In this document: one piece after another, positions 1-11,584 of the stretch
Layout: each line of letters begins with the position of its first letter
Position numbering within the stretch: the first letter of the stretch is position 1
Source: Okapia johnstoni
Taxonomy: Eukaryota; Chordata; Mammalia; Artiodactyla; Giraffidae
Length of the DNA: 64,000 nt
Direction of reading: 5' to 3'
Assembly (NCBI GenBank): GCA_024291935.2
Contig: JAGTYA010000025.1
Coordinates: 6,159,501 to 6,223,500 of the forward strand
Position numbers and translations under genes: made by a program
The notes under the pieces: generated by a model
What the model was told of the DNA's origin: nothing
The model's input: only the letters and a program-made list of their open reading frames with translations
The model's database searches: none

Positions 1-371
1 TGTGGTGTTGGAGAAGACTCTTGAGAGTCCATTGGACTGCAAGGAGATCCAATCAATCCATCCTAAAAGAGATCAGTCCTGGGTGTTCATTGGAAGGACT
101 GATGTTGAAGCTGAAACTCCAATACTTTGGCCACCTAATGTGAAGAGCTGACTCATTGGAAAAGACCCTGATGCTGGGTAGGATTGGGGGCAGGAGGAGA
201 AGGGGACAACAGAGAATGAGATGGCTGGATGGCATCATCGACTCGATGGACGTGAGTTTGGGTAGACTCTGGGAGTTGGTGATGGACAGGGAGGCCTGGC
301 GTGCTTCGATTCATGGGGTCACAAAGAGTCGGACATGACTGAGTGACTGAACTGAACTGAACTGAACTGAA
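1..371 (+). mobile_element. BovB LINE, 3' end
   Basis: This is the last part of a BovB (RTE-clade) LINE, cut off by the window start. It begins inside the C-terminal coding part (tgtggtgttggagaagactc) and ends in the typical tail of repeated CTGAA units at about 346-371. It is very similar to the copies at 5,911 and 46,251. The reading frame is broken in places. Confidence 0.9.
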
Positions 372-699
372 ACCTGTGATGGCAACAGGTGAAGGGCTGA
401 GCAATCCAGGATCCTAGATCCAAGGTCCAAGGCCAGGATGCTGCGTGGGCTGCATCCACAGCTCTGTAGCATCTCCTTGCCTAGATCTGCACTTCTCGCT
501 TCTCGCAAGGGGATGGATTTTCACCTCACCAGGAGAAGATACACTTGCAGAAAAATTCATTTGCAAGGCTCACACATGCAAAGGAAACCAGGGAAAGACT
601 CTTCCTTTGCTGAACCCCTCAGAATGATAACAGCCTGCCATTTAGTATAACTGGCCTGCCATTTATTATAACTATCTTTCGAATTTAAATGCCCTGCTT
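372..699. other. Unassigned intergenic sequence
   Basis: No gene or repeat was recognised. A near-perfect tandem copy of about 22 bp (cctgccattta-type unit) lies at 632-675. Confidence 0.4.
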
Positions 700-1012
700 T
701 ATGGAGACACAGACGTAGAGAAAAGACTAATGGACACGGGAGCACAGGGAGGAAGGAGAGGGTGGGATATATGGAGAGACCAACATGGGAACTTATAACC
801 ATATGTAAAATAAATAGCCCATAGGAATTTGCTGTATGACTCAGGGAACTCAAACCAGGGCTCCTTAACAACCTAGAGGGTTGGGATGGGGAGGGGGGCT
901 CAAGAGGGAGGAGACATATGTATACCTATGGCTGATTCATGTTGATATTTGGCAGAAACAACATAATTCTACAAAACAATTATCCTTCAATTAAAAATAA
1001 ATAAAATAAATC
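700..1012 (+). mobile_element. Ruminant L1, 3' end fragment
   Basis: A 5'-truncated L1 3' UTR. It contains the landmarks agacacagacgtagag, gggatatatggagag and ggctgattcatgttgat. It ends with a run of AAATAA units after attatccttcaatt. The same landmarks occur in the L1 copies at 27,571 and 32,006. Confidence 0.8.
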
Positions 1013-1124
1013 CTTTTTTTTTCTTCTGGCAGTAAAACACACCACTCAGAAGAAACAAGTTTAAGACTGGTTACAAAATAAAACACGGCACTCTTTAGAT
1101 AAATAAGAGGGAATGGAAGAGGAC

Positions 1125-1330
1125 AGACTTGATTAAGCACTAATTGGGTCCAAGGCTATTTTAGACACTTGATTCCTATTCTCTCATTATTATAACACAA
1201 ATGTAGGGGATAATAATCCCCATTTTACAGTTTTCGTGAGCAAACAGAGATTCAGAGAAGTTCAGTGACTTGCCCAAAATTTGCACAGATTAATAGTGAC
1301 AGAGCCAGAATTCACACTTGGGTCTGAGTC
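1125..1330 (-). mobile_element. MIR SINE
   Basis: An ancient MIR in reverse orientation. The core ataatccccattttacag is followed by agagaagttcagtgacttgccc, the reverse of the MIR core. Confidence 0.75.
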
Positions 1331-1684
1331 CTGCCTTCTCTGGCTAGAATTACCACAAAGAAAGGGAAAGGCGTAATGTTGGCGGAGGTGGGAGGTCAGG
1401 GGGGTGGAGCTGGGGGGGCTGGTTATTTCATGGACATGTGAAAAAGGACACACACCCAAGGAGGAGAGGGCAGCAGTTAAGTGTGACTGCAGAGGGCCTA
1501 GCTGATTCTATGATCAGGTCTCTTGTGGCCAGAACTCCATGCTTCTCCAGGAGGCTCCCTTCCTCAGCCACGTAGAATATCCCTGTATTTCTGTGGTCCT
1601 GCCTCTGAGGGTTCCCATCTTGACCTCTCCTTTTAGATCATCCTTCAGGCTTCTAAAGAAATTCTCTTTTCTCTTGACTTAAAA
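1331..1684. other. Unassigned intergenic sequence
   Basis: No gene or repeat was recognised. There is a G-rich patch at about 1,380-1,425. Confidence 0.35.
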
Positions 1685-1686
1685 AT

Positions 1687-1950
1687 AGGGTTTTGCTGAT
1701 AGCTCAGTGGTAAAGGATCCGCCTGCCAACGCAGGAGACACGAGTTCGCCTCCTGATTCGGGAAGACCCCACGTGCTAAGGAGCAACTAAGCCCACGCAC
1801 CACAACTATTGAGTCGGTGCCCTAGAGTCCATGCTCTGCAACAAGAGAAGCCTGCACAGCACAACTAGAGAGGAGCCCCCGCTCACCACAGCTAAAAAAA
1901 GACCACACAGCAACGAAGACCCAAGCACAGTCAAAAATAAAGAAATTTTT
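1687..1950 (+). mobile_element. CHR-type tRNA-Glu SINE
   Basis: A long-form artiodactyl SINE. The tRNA-derived head (agctcagtggtaaaggatcc) is followed by the gagcaactaagcccacgcac body and the gacccaagcacagtc end before an A/T-rich tail. Confidence 0.85.
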
Positions 1951-1978
1951 TAAATTATAAAAAATAAAAATAATAATA

Positions 1979-2125
1979 ATGGGACTTCCCTGGCAGTCCA
2001 GTGGTTAAGATTTTGCCTTCCAGTGCAGGGGGTGCCTTGCGGCCAGAAAACATAAAACAGAAGCAATATTGTAGCAAATTCAATAAGGACTTTAAAAATT
2101 GCCCACATAAAAAAAAATCCTCAAT
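1979..2125 (+). mobile_element. CHR-type SINE with internal deletion
   Basis: The head gggacttccctggcagtcca is joined, without the usual B-box region, to the aaaacagaagcaatattgt tail seen in one CHR subfamily. It lies immediately downstream of another SINE. Confidence 0.75.
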
Positions 2126-2884
2126 AAAAAAACAATAATTATTATCATTTTAAGGCTTTGATTCTAGGCTTAGAGCATGCCATTATCCTTAACTGGGTTG
2201 CATGATAATTGGTGATGATTCACGTATTGGCAATTTGGGAGTGTCCTTCCATGCCTGCAAGCTTGGAAAATATTCCCTGAGAGCCTTTCCCGATCTCCAA
2301 GTGCATTTATCTTCCCGGCATTCTTCCCGGGCCCTACAGTCCCTGGGTCCTTCCAGCCCACCCAGTCCCTCTATAATGAAGCCTCTCACTGGTGTGTGCC
2401 TAGCTCAGATCAAAGAACACAGGGATGTCTCAGTCAGTGTGCTGTCCCACAGCCGCCCTGCCTCACAGTCAGTGTTCTGATGGATTTCCACACTATTCTC
2501 TGCTCATGAGAACTGTTAGTTCAGCGCCTTTTTAGGAAAAGATTCCTCAGCAGGAAAGCAGGAGACCTGGAGAGGTTTCTATCCAAGGCCCTGACTGTTA
2601 AGCAGGGCTCAGGAGGAGATGAACCACCACGACTGAGGAGCTGGGAGAAGAGGAGACAGAGCAGGTAGAAGAGGTGGTGGAAAGGTGATCTGGATCAAGG
2701 CTGTTGTAAAGGAAGCCAGCCTGGAGGGAGGGTGACTCGGAAGAATGATTTCACCCCTTGTGGAGAGCGTGGATGTGGGTGCATTTTCCAGAGATGAGCG
2801 CAGCAAAGTCTCCCTCCCTCCCTGCCCCCAATACTCTTCCAGAAGCTTGCCACTCTCCCATCAAGGAGTGGGGTCCAACAGAAA
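2126..2884. other. Unassigned intergenic sequence
   Basis: No gene or repeat was recognised. It is purine-rich around 2,610-2,690. Confidence 0.35.
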
Positions 2885-3037
2885 GAGCTGAATCTAAAAA
2901 GAAATGATACAAACAAACTTATTTACAAGACAGAAACAGACTCACAGACTTAGAGAACAAACTTACGGTTGCTAGGGGGAAGGGACAGGTAGGGAGTCTG
3001 GGATCTTGTACACACTGCTGAATTTAAAATGGATAAC

Positions 3038-3250
3038 CAGGGCTTTCCTGGTGCTCAGTGGTGCAGAATACTGCTTGCAATGCAGGAGACCCAGGTTCGA
3101 TCCCTGGGTCGAAAAATCCTTTGGAGGAGGGCAGGGCCACCCACTCCAGTATTCTTGCCTGGAGAATCCCATGGACAAGGAGCCTGGCAGGTTACAGTCC
3201 ATAGGGTCAAAAAGAGTTGGACACGACTGAAGTGATTGAGCACACACACG
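3038..3250 (+). mobile_element. Bov-tA SINE
   Basis: A tRNA-Glu head (ggttcgatccctgggtcg) joined to the Bov-A unit (cactccagtattcttgcctg ... gttggacacgactgaag). A short copy of aaccaggg at both ends suggests a target duplication shared with the next SINE. Confidence 0.9.
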
Positions 3251-3256
3251 CATGCA

Positions 3257-3561
3257 CAACCAGGGCTTCCCTGGTGGTTCAGTGGTTAAGAATCCGATTG
3301 CCAATGCAAGAGACACGAGTTCGATCAATCCCTGGGCCAGGAAGATCCCACATGCCGCAGGGCAATTAAGCCAGTGTGCTGCAAGGGTTTAGCCTGCGCT
3401 CTAGAGCCCAGGAGGCACAACTGCTGAAGCCCACATGTCCTAGAGTCCCTGTTCTGCAACAAGAGAAGCCACACAATGAGTTCATGCATCACAACTAAAG
3501 AAAAGCCCACACAGCAATGAAGACCCTGCACACCCAAAAATAAATAAATTATTTTTAAAAA
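3257..3561 (+). mobile_element. CHR-type SINE
   Basis: Full-length: head gcttccctggtggttcagtg, body cagggcaattaagcc, end gaagaccctgcacaccc and an AAATAAAT tail. AAATGGATA(A)CCA on both sides of the pair of SINEs looks like the original target duplication. Confidence 0.85.
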
Positions 3562-3771
3562 ATGGATACCAACAAGGACCTACCATATAGCACAGGGAAC
3601 TCTGCTCAATGTTCTATGGCAGCCTGGATGGGACGGGAGTGTGGGGGAGAACGGATACATATATATGCATGGCTGAGTCCCTTTGCTGTACACCTGAAAC
3701 TATCACAACATTGTTAATCAGCTACACTCTAATACGGAATAAAAAGTTAAAACAAAACAAAACAGTGGGTC

Positions 3772-4238
3772 TAATTCCCTGGCCCTTGACATGAAGTGCG
3801 TTTTAGAGACTGAATTAGCAGTGAACCCCTGAAGTGATTGCTATATGACACTTGCGAGGCTCCACCATAAAAATTCACATTCCATCCCCAGGCCTTGTTT
3901 GTGAAGCCCTCAGCCCTCCTGAAGCATTTCAGCTTCATTGAGGCCTCCATGCTGTGAGAAAGGCCACACGGAGAGGCCACACAGAGGCCCCAACAGCCCA
4001 TGAAGAGACGGAGGTGCCTGGCCAGCTGCGTGCTGCTTCAGCCTGGCTCTCTGAGCTCCAGCCACTGTCTGACCACAACCACATAGGAGATGCAAGCTAC
4101 AACTGCCCAGATGAACCTTTCCCAAGCTCTTCACCTACAGAAATCATGGCAGGTTACACAATGATTACTGTCCTAAGGCACTAAGTTGTGTGGTGATTTG
4201 TTACACAGCAATCGATAGCTGGAACAGTGGTTCTGGCC
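3772..4238 (+). mobile_element. MaLR (MLT1-like) LTR
   Basis: It ends in the characteristic MaLR 3' sequence: ggcactaagttgtgtggtg followed by atttgttacacagcaatcg. A long degenerate body precedes it. This is a solo LTR remnant with no internal retroviral genes. The exact subfamily is uncertain. Confidence 0.6.
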
Positions 4239-4817
4239 AAGTTCGGATTAGACAGGAAATGAAGTGGGGGTGGGGTGGGGTGACATCATCGCAAATCATT
4301 TGAGGAAAGAAATGTTTGCCTGTCTTTCCTGGACTTTTCATTAAATTAAATTGCTGGAATCTTTATGAGACTATGACTTCAAAATGATGCTAACCTCTGT
4401 TATTACAGCCAGATGGTGAGGGACCAAGCTCCAGCAGCCTAACCGCTGGTTATCAGCAACACCGTGGTCCATCTTGCTCCTTCTAGGAGTCCCAGAGGGG
4501 TGTCCTCTCGGTCTTGCTAATACTACTTCAATTTCTACCCCCAACTTCCCCACTTCCTACCCTAGCTCCCACTCTTCCTGGTCAGGAATCACTGCCCACA
4601 AGGCCATCTGATGGCCATCAATGTCAAACACTTAAGATGCAGACCAGGGGCTTACCTTCAGTGGTTCTGGGGCCACTTCAGTGGTACGGTGACCAGTCCT
4701 CCCCACAGCCAGCTTCCCATTGTCTTCCCTGAACCCTCAGGCAGTTGTGCTTGGATCCAGGGTCTTAAAAGCTCTCACTTGAGCAGCTATAGTCCCAAAT
4801 CCCTCTCTCTGTCTGTG
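4239..4817. other. Unassigned intergenic sequence
   Basis: No gene or repeat was recognised. A run of G-tracts (gggggtggggtggggtg) lies at about 4,266-4,282. Confidence 0.35.
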
Positions 4818-4917
4818 AGCATGTGAGTGCTCAGTCATGTCCGACCCTTTGCAACCCCATGGGCTGTAATCCACCAGGCTCCTCTGTCCAGGGAATTCTC
4901 CAGGCAAGAATGCTGGT
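4818..4917 (-). mobile_element. Bov-A fragment
   Basis: The reverse-strand 3' half of a Bov-A unit: gtgctcagtcatgtccgacc through ccaggcaagaatgctgg. It is truncated before the tRNA head. Confidence 0.85.
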
Positions 4918-5396
4918 TCAAAGAACAGTTGACATAACATTCCTCCTGGAGTCCTTCTGTCTCCTCCAGCCCATCCCCCAAATAAACCTCACGCTTTCTC
5001 CTCTCAATACAGATCAAAACTCTTATGCATCCAAAGCGATGCTGGGTGGGAGCAGAAGAGTGTTTTTATACATCAAGGTCCCGAGCAGCCCAGCAAAACT
5101 GCTCTCTTAACTGGAATCATCTCAACCAATGCCCTTCTCTCCACAGTGTACATCAGATCTTTGAAGAGCCAGAAAGTAAGAAGAGGACTATTTAAACTGA
5201 GTTTTAGTGAAATGGGGGTGAAGGAATGGAGACACAAAGGCTGCTGGCAATAAAACTGTTTCAGTTATGAGAATCTCTGCCAGTAGATGTGGTGGGAGCA
5301 TCACTGCAAGTTTCATTCTAGATTTGAGCAGACACCAGCGCCATCATGGGAACATATAATGGCAGAGTTCTTCGCAAGACACTTTGATTTAAAAAA
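4918..5396. other. Unassigned intergenic sequence
   Basis: No gene or repeat was recognised. Confidence 0.35.
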
Positions 5397-5588
5397 GTGG
5401 ACTTCCCTCATAGTTCAGTAGGTAAAGAATCTGCCTGGATTTTCCTGGATTGGGAAGATCCCCTAGAGAAGGAAATGGCAAACCACTCCAGTATTCTTGC
5501 CTGGAGAATCCCATGGACAGAAGAGCCTGGTGGGCTACAGTCCATGGGGTTGCAAGAGTCAGACATGACTGAGTGACTTTCACTTTAC
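5397..5588 (+). mobile_element. Bov-tA SINE
   Basis: The head (cttccctcatagttcagtag) carries a small deletion through the B-box region. The Bov-A unit is complete and ends gacatgactgagtgactttc. Confidence 0.9.
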
Positions 5589-5910
5589 ACTCACTTGATT
5601 TAAAAATGCGTTTAAATCACACCACTCCAATGGAGATGACTTTATACTGTAAACTGGAAATTGGCTAAGAGGTGGTTATCAGAGACAAGATCTATACAGG
5701 ATTAGTTGAATCCATTAGTAGAAAGGTATTTCCGTGCAGGCTCTGGAGGTCTGAAAGGACCACTATGGTTGGACTGAACATTTTTAGAACTGTGCAGAAC
5801 AGAATTTGAGCTGAAATCTCCATCTGTTTCCCTACTTGGAGTGTCCAGACAAGACATTAAAGACGAGGAAAATATTTCTTGAGCCTTTGTGAAAATTAAA
5901 GATGTGGTTA
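5589..5910. other. Unassigned intergenic sequence
   Basis: No gene or repeat was recognised. It ends in an A-run (5,909-5,918) at the BovB boundary. Confidence 0.3.
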
Positions 5911-6283
5911 AAAAAAAAAGAATAGATGCTTTCAAACTGTGGTGCTGGAGAAGATGAGAGTCCCTTGGACAGCAAGGAGATCCAACCAGTCCATCCTAAA
6001 GGAGATCAGTCCTGGGTGTTCATTGGAAGGACTGATGCTAAAGCTGAAGCTCCAATCCTTTAGCCACCTGAGGCAAAGAGCTGACTCATTGGAAAAGCCC
6101 CTCTTGCTGGGAAAGACTGAGGGCAGGAGGAGAAAAGGGCAGCAGAGAATGAGAGGGTTGGATGGAATCATCGACTCAATGGACAGGAGTTTGGACAAAC
6201 TCTGGGATATGGTGAAGGACAAGGAAGCCTGGTGTGCTGTAGTCTATGGGGTCAAAAAGAGTCTGACACGACTGAACAATAAG
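5911..6283 (+). mobile_element. BovB LINE, 3' fragment
   Basis: Starts at gaatagatgctttcaaactg and ends gtctgacacgactgaacaa. It covers the C-terminal end of the RTE-type ORF2. It carries small deletions against the copy at 46,251 and has almost no CTGAA tail. Confidence 0.88.
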
Positions 6284-7127
6284 AGAAGTGAGAGAAAAGA
6301 ACAGAAAAGCTACTGAAGATTCTGAGGCAAGGAAAGACATGCCCAGTGTGAGAGGAAGTCAATGGACAAGGAATTGGAGTAGAAGTGTTGTGGCAGAAAC
6401 GAGTGTGATCACAGCCTGCAAATGAGATCTCATCTGAGGCTCCCTTGAGGAGCAGCATATTCAACATAACTTACTCTCAGGAACACTCAGACAATACCTT
6501 CCGTAGCCCCTATCTACCCTGAGGTTTTATAGGAAATCACAGAAATGTCCCAACTGACAGTAGTCCATCATCCCAGCAGAGAAATCTAACCCACTATCTC
6601 TTTTCCTCCCCCACCAGGGAAATGACACCCTTCTTTGGCTGTGCCCTCCTTCCCCTCTGTCCTCCACGACTGGAAGATCAATTAATTCATGTGGCAGACA
6701 CATGGCTGCGAACCCAGACGCTCACCCAACAAACCCAGGTTTATCCTGGTATCCACCCTCTTCGTGGCAGTTACATGATTTGTGAGGGTTGAGTCCATCC
6801 TTATTCCCGGGAGTGTGTCCTAATTAGTCTAAGCCAAAGTCAGTGGTACTATTGCCTTGCCTGTGATTTGTTTAGGCAGGAACATATGATAAGACAATTT
6901 TGTCTAATGAGGTATTAGTGAGGGGCTCTGGGGAACTATTTCTTTGAGGAAAAGAGGCACACAGGGGAGATGCTGACCTTTTCTCACTGGACGTTGCTGG
7001 GTCTGCTGATGATGCTTGGAACTGAGGCCACCAACCTGGGACTAAGAGGAGCCAAGGATGGAAAGAAACTGAGGTTTTGATAATGTTACTGAGCTGCCGA
7101 ATTATCAACCTTGGAGACGTCCAAGCG
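6284..7127. other. Unassigned sequence, probably part old repeat
   Basis: No gene was recognised. The part from about 6,750 to 7,125 (gggttgagtccatccttattc ... gctgatgatgcttggaac) has the feel of a decayed mammalian interspersed repeat, but I cannot name it. Confidence 0.3.
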
Positions 7128-7139
7128 TGGGTATTTTTA

Positions 7140-7362
7140 TACATGCGTGTGTGCTCAGTCACTCAGTTGTGTACAACCCTGTGTGACCCTATGGACTGTA
7201 GCTCGCCAGGCTCCTCTGTCCATGGGATTTCCCAGGCAAGAGTACTGGAGTTGCCATTTCCTTCTGGAGGGGATCATCCCCACCCAGGGATCAAATCCGC
7301 ATCTCCTGCATCAATTGCATTGCAGTCAGATTTCTTTACCACTGAGCCATCAGGGAAGCCCC
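7140..7362 (-). mobile_element. Bov-tA SINE with 12-bp target duplication
   Basis: Reverse orientation, from gtgctcagtcactcagttgtg to ccactgagccatcagggaag. It is bounded by a perfect TGGGTATTTTTA duplication at 7,128-7,139 and 7,363-7,374. Confidence 0.93.
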
Positions 7363-7535
7363 TGGGTATTTTTACAGCTTAATCCATTTCCAGGTGTTAT
7401 TTCTATTACTTGTATTTGGAAATATACTGACATAACACTTAACTTTCTTCCACTTTCATTCTTCCTACCTGTCTGTGCCTTGTCGCCTTTGGGAAAGGGG
7501 GTTAAGGATACTCTATCTCATTTTTCCTTTTTAAT

Positions 7536-7695
7536 TTTTTGTTGTTGTTGTTCAGTCACTTGGTCATGTCCGACTTTTTGCAGCCCCATGGACTGCAGCA
7601 TGCCAGGCTTCCCTGTCCTTCACTATCTCCCAGAGCTTGCTCAAATTCATGTCCATTGAGTCAGTGATGCCATCCAACCATTTCATCCTCTTTCT
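7536..7695 (-). mobile_element. Bov-A2/BovB-derived fragment
   Basis: The reverse-strand tail gttcagtcacttggtcatgt is followed by BovB-like sequence ending in agtgatgccatccaaccat. It lacks the SINE tRNA head. Confidence 0.75.
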
Positions 7696-8278
7696 TTATG
7701 TGAACCCAAAGACAGCTCTGATCATAGCTGTGAAGGTTAAGAGACAGCTCAACCTTGCACCTGTATCATACAAAGAGAGACTCTAAAGTTGTGAAGTGAA
7801 ATGAGACATCAAGTTCCAAAGCATTGGTTCCAATTTCAGAGGTGAAAGATATTTGGGGAAATCTGATAAGAGAGAAGCAGCAGCAGCAGAGAAAAGTGCA
7901 CATGCCCACACACAGTGCCCACATGCTAAAGCTTTCAAAGAGGCTTCAGAAAGAACCTCTACAGCCCAAAGAATGGTTACGGTGCTGCAAGTCCAGATCG
8001 TTCTAGACTTTGTTTCCTTAAGAAATGAAATGGAGAGCATTTTCTTCACCAGAATTCAGGAGAGGGCTTTAAAACAGAGCAGTGGGTTGGGGCCAGGGTA
8101 GGGAAGTATGGCTCTCGTGAGGAAAGTCATACATCAGAGTGTAGTCTCCAAATGTCTGTAGGATGGAAGGGAAAGTGGGGAGAGGAGAGGGGAACTCTGA
8201 ACGACAACCAAGTGGAAAGGAGAAGAGGATCTGGAACCACCCAGATGGCAGATGGTCGTGGTGTGTGATGAGTTCCTC
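7696..8278. other. Unassigned intergenic sequence
   Basis: No gene or named repeat was recognised. A short CAG run (agcagcagcagcag) lies at about 7,876-7,889. Confidence 0.35.
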
Positions 8279-8472
8279 TGTTGTTGTTTAGCTGTTTCAG
8301 TTGTATCCTACTCTTTGTGACCCCATGGACTGTAGCCCGCAAGGCTCCTCTGTGTATGGGATTTAGCAGGCAAGAATACTGGAGTGGGTTGCCATTTCCT
8401 TCTTCAGGGGATCTTCCCGATCCAGGAAAAGAACCTACATTGGCTCTTTACCACCGAGCCACCAAAGAAGCT
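8279..8472 (-). mobile_element. Bov-tA SINE
   Basis: Reverse orientation, ttgttgtttagctgtttcag through ctttaccaccgagccacc, with a shortened B-box region. Confidence 0.88.
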
Positions 8473-8550
8473 CTCCCTCATATAAACCCTCAAACCCATG
8501 AAGTTTCTAAACTCAGGAGATGTTGAGAAAGATTGTGTTTCCTGTGGAAA

Positions 8551-8650
8551 AGAACGATGAGGCTAAAGTGCACATCTGGGTTTGATGTGAGGCAACAGAC
8601 AGAACAATGAGGCTAAAGTGCACATCTGGGTTTGATGTGAGGCAACAGAC
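8551..8650. repeat. Tandem duplication, 2 x 50 bp
   Basis: Two adjacent 50-bp units (8,551-8,600 and 8,601-8,650) start with agaac(g/a)atgaggctaaag. By eye they differ at a single base. The unit matches no interspersed repeat I know. Confidence 0.95.
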
Positions 8651-8929
8651 AGATGTGGAGCGTGGGGACAGACTGCAACATAAAGAAAAATGTTTTTCTT
8701 TTAAAAAAAGTATTAGGGATCTAAATTTCCAGAAACAATGAAGAAAACTCTGGAATTACCTAATCCACTCCACAGGATGTTTAAATTAAGTGTGCCAAGT
8801 CTCCATACACTCAGATCACACACAGCCTTGAGTTTAAGCACAGTGCTCAGAATAATACAGTTAGTAGATGAGCCAGGACTCCAAGCCCGTTCTAACTCGG
8901 ATCCACAAAGTAAAGAAACATGGCTTCAG

Positions 8930-8950
8930 TTTTTTTTTTTTTTTTTTTTT
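8930..8950. repeat. Poly-T tract
   Basis: An uninterrupted run of 21 T. Just upstream, about 8,840-8,900, is a possible MIR fragment. Confidence 0.95.
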
Positions 8951-10394
8951 AAAGTACTGGTGTTGCCACAATATTGTCTTCTGGTTTTATTGTCACTGGG
9001 CAATAATTCAGCTTCATTCATTATTCTTTCAGATCAATCAAGAGTCTGTTACATGTAAGGTATTCAAGGTTGGGTTTTGGTTTCCAGATCCCGAGTTTCC
9101 TCTCCTCTCCCTCTGAGACTTCTCACCAAAGGAGCTCACGAATGAGAGCCAAATGGAAAACGGGGTACTGCTGCATGAATATGGAAAAGCCTGACAATGA
9201 GGGGGACTAGAGCCCCTAGTTGGCTGGAAGTGCCCTGTTTGTGACTTTTCCAAGGGTCAATATTAACAACCTCCCCTTTCATTGTCAAAATGCCTAACTT
9301 GGATGATGGATTACATGGTGGCCCAAATGAGACTCCCAGCCTCAAGGACAAGCTGGTCTGGAGAAGGCAGTTCAGGTTTGTGGTCACTAGGCGGTCCCTT
9401 TGTTCTCGCCTCCCACTCTCAAAGCCCCGAATCTCAGGTACCTGGATCTGCAGCCTCCACCCTCAGGTGGAGAAAGTGGACCAGAAAGAGAGGCAGACCT
9501 TGCCAGGTGTGAGGACGGCATGAAAGAGAAAGTGAAAGAGGGTGGGTGGACCCACCCTGAGAAACAGGGTTTTCTTTGGCATATTCACACTCGGAGACGG
9601 GAAGGGCAAGAGGAAATTCATTAACGTGCCCTTACCTCTGACACCCACAAGTCTGCCCACCAGTACGACATTGCCCGATGGATTCTCAGGCTCCAACCAG
9701 CCATCCTGCCAATACTTCCTCTCGTGGGAGGAGCTTGATGGGGAGAAGTCTAGGAAGAACCCTCTCCCCGTGACAGGCATATAACGTCTTGCCTGGGTGC
9801 CCTCGAGATGGAATAACACAGGTTCCTATACCCTAGGAGCATCTTTGGTGCCACCAAGATGTTAGAGGTGTAGATTGTGTCTCATTATTTCGCACACTGT
9901 AGAGTTCTTGATGCTGTATCTGGTCACTGGGCTTCCTGACCCTACACGCACATGCAGTTTGGCCAGGGAGGTGAGGCATGTGCACAAGCACCCATAGAGC
10001 AAGCTGGACCCTGGGAAGAGGCTTAAGGGAGATTCAGCCCCTGCTCCGGGTGCTTAGAGATGGAGACATCTGACAAGAAACCTTGGAAGACATCATGGAG
10101 GAGGAAAGGCTCAAAGAGACTTTAAAGAGAGGGTGGAGCTTCACTGCATGGACGGGGGAAGGGGGTTGTTCTAGACCAATTTTTTGGTAGCAAGGAAAAA
10201 AAAAACCAACTCAGTTAGCTTCATGAAAAGAGTTTTCCTAGAAGAAGTACATGGACTAAACTGAAAATGGGAAACTTGGTAATCGATGCAATTCCAAGGC
10301 CCCTTCCTTCCCTTCACAGATTTCTTCCTGCTCGGGTTTTCAGTATTTCTCTCTGAGCCCTCTGACCCCACTCTACCATATTTCTTCTCTAACA
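8951..10394. other. Unassigned intergenic sequence
   Basis: No gene or interspersed repeat was recognised over 1.4 kb. The ORFs here (up to 118 codons at 9,463-9,819) show no recognisable protein. Confidence 0.4.
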
Positions 10395-10600
10395 GACAAA
10401 GAGCACGGACTACGTGCCGGGCACTCTTCTAAGGGCTTTAAACAATATTAGCTCACGGAATTCTCCTAACAACCCTTGGAGACAGGCCCTATTCTCACCT
10501 CTGTTTTGTAAATGAGAAATGGGGCACAGAATGGTTGCATTAGTTGGCCAAAGATATACAGCCCATGGGCAGTGGAGCCAGGATTCAAAACAGGCAGGCC
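10395..10600 (-). mobile_element. MIR SINE
   Basis: Reverse orientation: gccgggcactcttctaaggg, ctctgttttgtaaatgaga and gccaggattcaaaacaggc are the usual MIR landmarks in order. Confidence 0.85.
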
Positions 10601-10957
10601 AGCTCCAGATTTTGCTCACATCCTCCGTACACAGTCACCTCCTGAGAGGTCAAATGGCAGCTGATGCCCAGTGTGGTCAACAGCCCAGAATGTGGTCTGA
10701 TGGCAAATGTCTTCCCAGCAGGGTAACAGTTATCAGTTGTGCCAATCAGATTTTCCAAGCTCTCAAATATGGACAGTAAAGGCCAATGAGTAGAGAGAAG
10801 AGAAGAGGGCAGGCCCTGAACAAGTACCCGGTTCTCAGGTGGAGATTCTCAGCTCCTCCTGCTGTACTCTCAGAGGCACGTCTATAGATTCTGGCCTCGG
10901 TAGACCCAATTCCATGTTTTTTTTTTTTAGGACTGGATCTTGGGTTTCCTTAGCTTT
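10601..10957. other. Unassigned intergenic sequence
   Basis: No gene or repeat was recognised. Confidence 0.3.
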
Positions 10958-11175
10958 CTTTCTTTTTTCTTTTTTTAAAAGTATTTATTTGGCTGCACTG
11001 GATCTTAGTTGTGGTACCCAGGATCTTCAATCTTCCTTGCAGGATGCGGGATCTTTTAGCTATGGAATGCAGGATTTTAGATGTGGCATGCAGAGTCTAG
11101 TTCCCAGACCTGGAATCAAACCCAGGCCCCCTGCACTGAGAGCTCAGAGCCTTAGCCACTGAACTGACAGAGAGG
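10958..11175 (-). mobile_element. CHR-type SINE
   Basis: Reverse orientation. A T-rich stretch (tail) is followed by atttatttggctgcactgga, then ccagacctggaatcaaacc (B box) and the agccttagccactgaactg head. Confidence 0.85.
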
Positions 11176-11584
11176 TGCCTTCTCTGGCTTTCTGAGCTCA
11201 GGAATCCCCACAGTAACTATACTAGCCCTTGGTCGATGTCACTGGTGGTGGTGGGGGGAGTTTCCTTTTCTTGGAATCCAGGAAGCCCGCCTCTCCCCTA
11301 CCCTGTGAGGCAGTCTAGCCTGAAGAATAACACTAGTTCTGGCTTGGCTATCCACTCACTGGCTGAACTGGGCAAGTCACTTCCTCTTTCTCTCTGCCTG
11401 GCTGGCTGTGGCTGCACAAATGCTAAGATTTTCGGGTGTGGTTCACTGGGGTGGAATTCGGGTGGAAGGCGGTGCACTGGCTCATATGACGTCTCAGGCA
11501 TGTGAAAACTACAAGGAGAGAGAACATGACTGTAAGACTGCTGCTGACACCATCCCTGCTTTAGAGAAAAAGTAACACCCTGAG
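11176..11584. other. Unassigned sequence with a MIR scrap
   Basis: About 11,335-11,400 (gaactgggcaagtcacttcc) matches a MIR core on the + strand. Nothing else was recognised. Confidence 0.4.

Larger units (their letters stand above)
2885..3765 (+). mobile_element. L1 3' end, split by two SINEs
   Basis: L1 3' UTR sequence runs 2,885-3,037 (cagaaacagactcacagac) and resumes at 3,562-3,765 (ccatatagcacagggaactc through ggaataaaaagtt). Between the halves lie a Bov-tA and a CHR SINE, both on the + strand. Confidence 0.8.

Noticed and set aside
1687..1760. tRNA-Glu-like sequence with A and B boxes, recurring across the window
   Set aside because: These are the heads of CHR and Bov-tA SINEs attached to SINE bodies and tails. 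They are not functional tRNA genes.
7111..7659. 182-codon + strand ORF
   Set aside because: It spans an antisense Bov-tA and a Bov-A2/BovB piece. Its peptide is the usual reverse translation of these SINEs.
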